Origin: Terriglobia bacterium
GTDB lineage: Bacteria; Acidobacteriota; Terriglobia; Terriglobales; Acidobacteriaceae
Assembly (NCBI GenBank): GCA_020073015.1
Contig: JAIQFZ010000073.1
Location: 1 to 44,836, forward strand
DNA: 44,836 nucleotides
Direction: 5' to 3'
Shown here in pieces: positions 44,321 to 44,836 of the stretch; position 1 is the stretch's first letter; each line of letters opens with the position of its first letter. Below the pieces are notes generated by a model. The model saw only the letters and a list, made by a program, of their open reading frames with translations, ran no database searches and was not told the DNA's origin. Position numbers and translations under genes: made by a program.

Positions 44321-44836
44321 AGTCTTCTCTCGTTAGCTAACCGCCAGTAAAACTGGCCTAGGGGCGTTAGCCTGCAGGACTTGCGGTTTATGGCTGCGAA
44401 ATACATATGTTCTTCACCCACTGGTACCAATAGTCGGGCAGCTCTGAATTTTTGAAGATCTCCAAAAATTTCTTCGTGTTCAGCGTGGGCTGGCTCAGCG
44501 TCCGGCTCGTACGAGGGATCGAGCTTGAACTCATCATTGGGTGTAGCAAAATACCTGGGTAGAAGTCGAAGGGTCTCCAGCGGAACACTTGGCCTACAAT
44601 TTCGAAGGGAGATCAACTTAGAAAGGTGCGACTTGAACAACGGTCGCTGGTCCCATGAGCCGAGTGCTTGATCGACATACGCGTATACGCTCGCAATCGT
44701 CACCTTGCCGAGAACGTCGGACGCGCCTCCGTTTAGAGCTCCCTTGACAAGCTCAGTGAAAAGTCCACCACCGTGGATCTCGACAGCCGCTTGGCCAGCT
44801 CTGCTAGCTGTCAGCACGGAAATTCCCTCACGCAGT
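44317..44836 (-). CDS. caspase-like (peptidase C14) protein, C-terminal part; cut by the window edge
   Basis: The reading frame is open to the right edge and its 5' part is outside the window. The visible start LREGISVLTASRAGQAAVE resembles the strand after the catalytic Cys region of bacterial caspase-like proteins. It is followed by GGGLFTELVKGALNGGASD, VTIASVYAYVDQALG and QRPLF, the usual end of the caspase fold. A further about 90 residues (from ISLRNCRPSV) form a C-terminal part with LLPRYF and RLLVPVGEEHMYFAAIN. The catalytic His and Cys would lie outside the window, so activity cannot be judged. Coupled to the SLOG gene by GTGA overlap. Confidence 0.78.
   Translation of the reverse strand, partial: LREGISVLTASRAGQAAVEIHGGGLFTELVKGALNGGASDVLGKVTIASVYAYVDQALGSWDQRPLFKSHLSKLISLRNCRPSVPLETLRLLPRYFATPNDEFKLDPSYEPDAEPAHAEHEEIFGDLQKFRAARLLVPVGEEHMYFAAINRKSCRLTPLGQFYWRLANERRL

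Overview
The window looks like a piece of a high-GC Acidobacteriota (Terriglobia/Koribacter-type) chromosome. This is an inference. It rests on the gene content (EtfD-like oxidoreductase, long acyl-CoA dehydrogenases, a CxH zinc protein of a kind common there) and on several families of short palindromic intergenic repeats. No rRNA, tRNA, CRISPR array, integrase or transposase was seen.

Left block (about 0.16-5.9 kb): galactoside use. galK and galT form a minus-strand pair. A secreted GH27 alpha-galactosidase diverges from galK, and a secreted GH42 beta-galactosidase converges on it across a strong bidirectional hairpin. Next come an unrecognised, possibly lipocalin-like protein and a serine alpha/beta-hydrolase (5.9-7.7 kb).

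Main block (about 7.9-42.5 kb): a lipid-building and storage locus. It opens with the PHA regulator phaR and a divergent phasin-like gene, and closes with a second phasin-like gene. Both phasin genes have the same promoter layout: TTGACA, 17 bp, TATAxT, 8 bp, then a perfect palindrome TGCTGCA(A/G)TGCAGCA containing the PhaR-type core CTGC-N3-GCAG. Between them lie an acyl-CoA synthetase, two acyl-CoA dehydrogenases, a WS/DGAT wax ester/triacylglycerol synthase, an EtfD-like membrane Fe-S oxidoreductase with EtfB and EtfA, and a 3126-residue PUFA-synthase-like megasynthase (KS-AT-KS-five ACPs-KR-DH). After these come a 1871-residue single-chain carboxylase built like eukaryotic acetyl-CoA carboxylase, an Sfp-type phosphopantetheinyl transferase, a patatin-like lipase and a GMC oxidoreductase with a ferredoxin-like cysteine motif. 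The proposed logic is that the carboxylase makes malonyl-CoA, the transferase charges the carrier domains, the megasynthase builds an unusual acyl chain, WS/DGAT esterifies it, phasins coat the inclusion, and the lipase, synthetase, dehydrogenases, ETF and EtfD recycle it. The most unusual feature is that all five carrier domains have threonine where the pantetheinylated serine is expected.

Right block (42.5-44.8 kb): palindromic repeats, a small zinc-motif protein, a ribbon-helix-helix antitoxin-like gene with an abnormal C-terminus, and a minus-strand pair with GTGA overlap: the C-terminal part of a caspase-like protein (cut by the window edge) followed by a SLOG-fold protein. This resembles the edge of a conflict or defence module.
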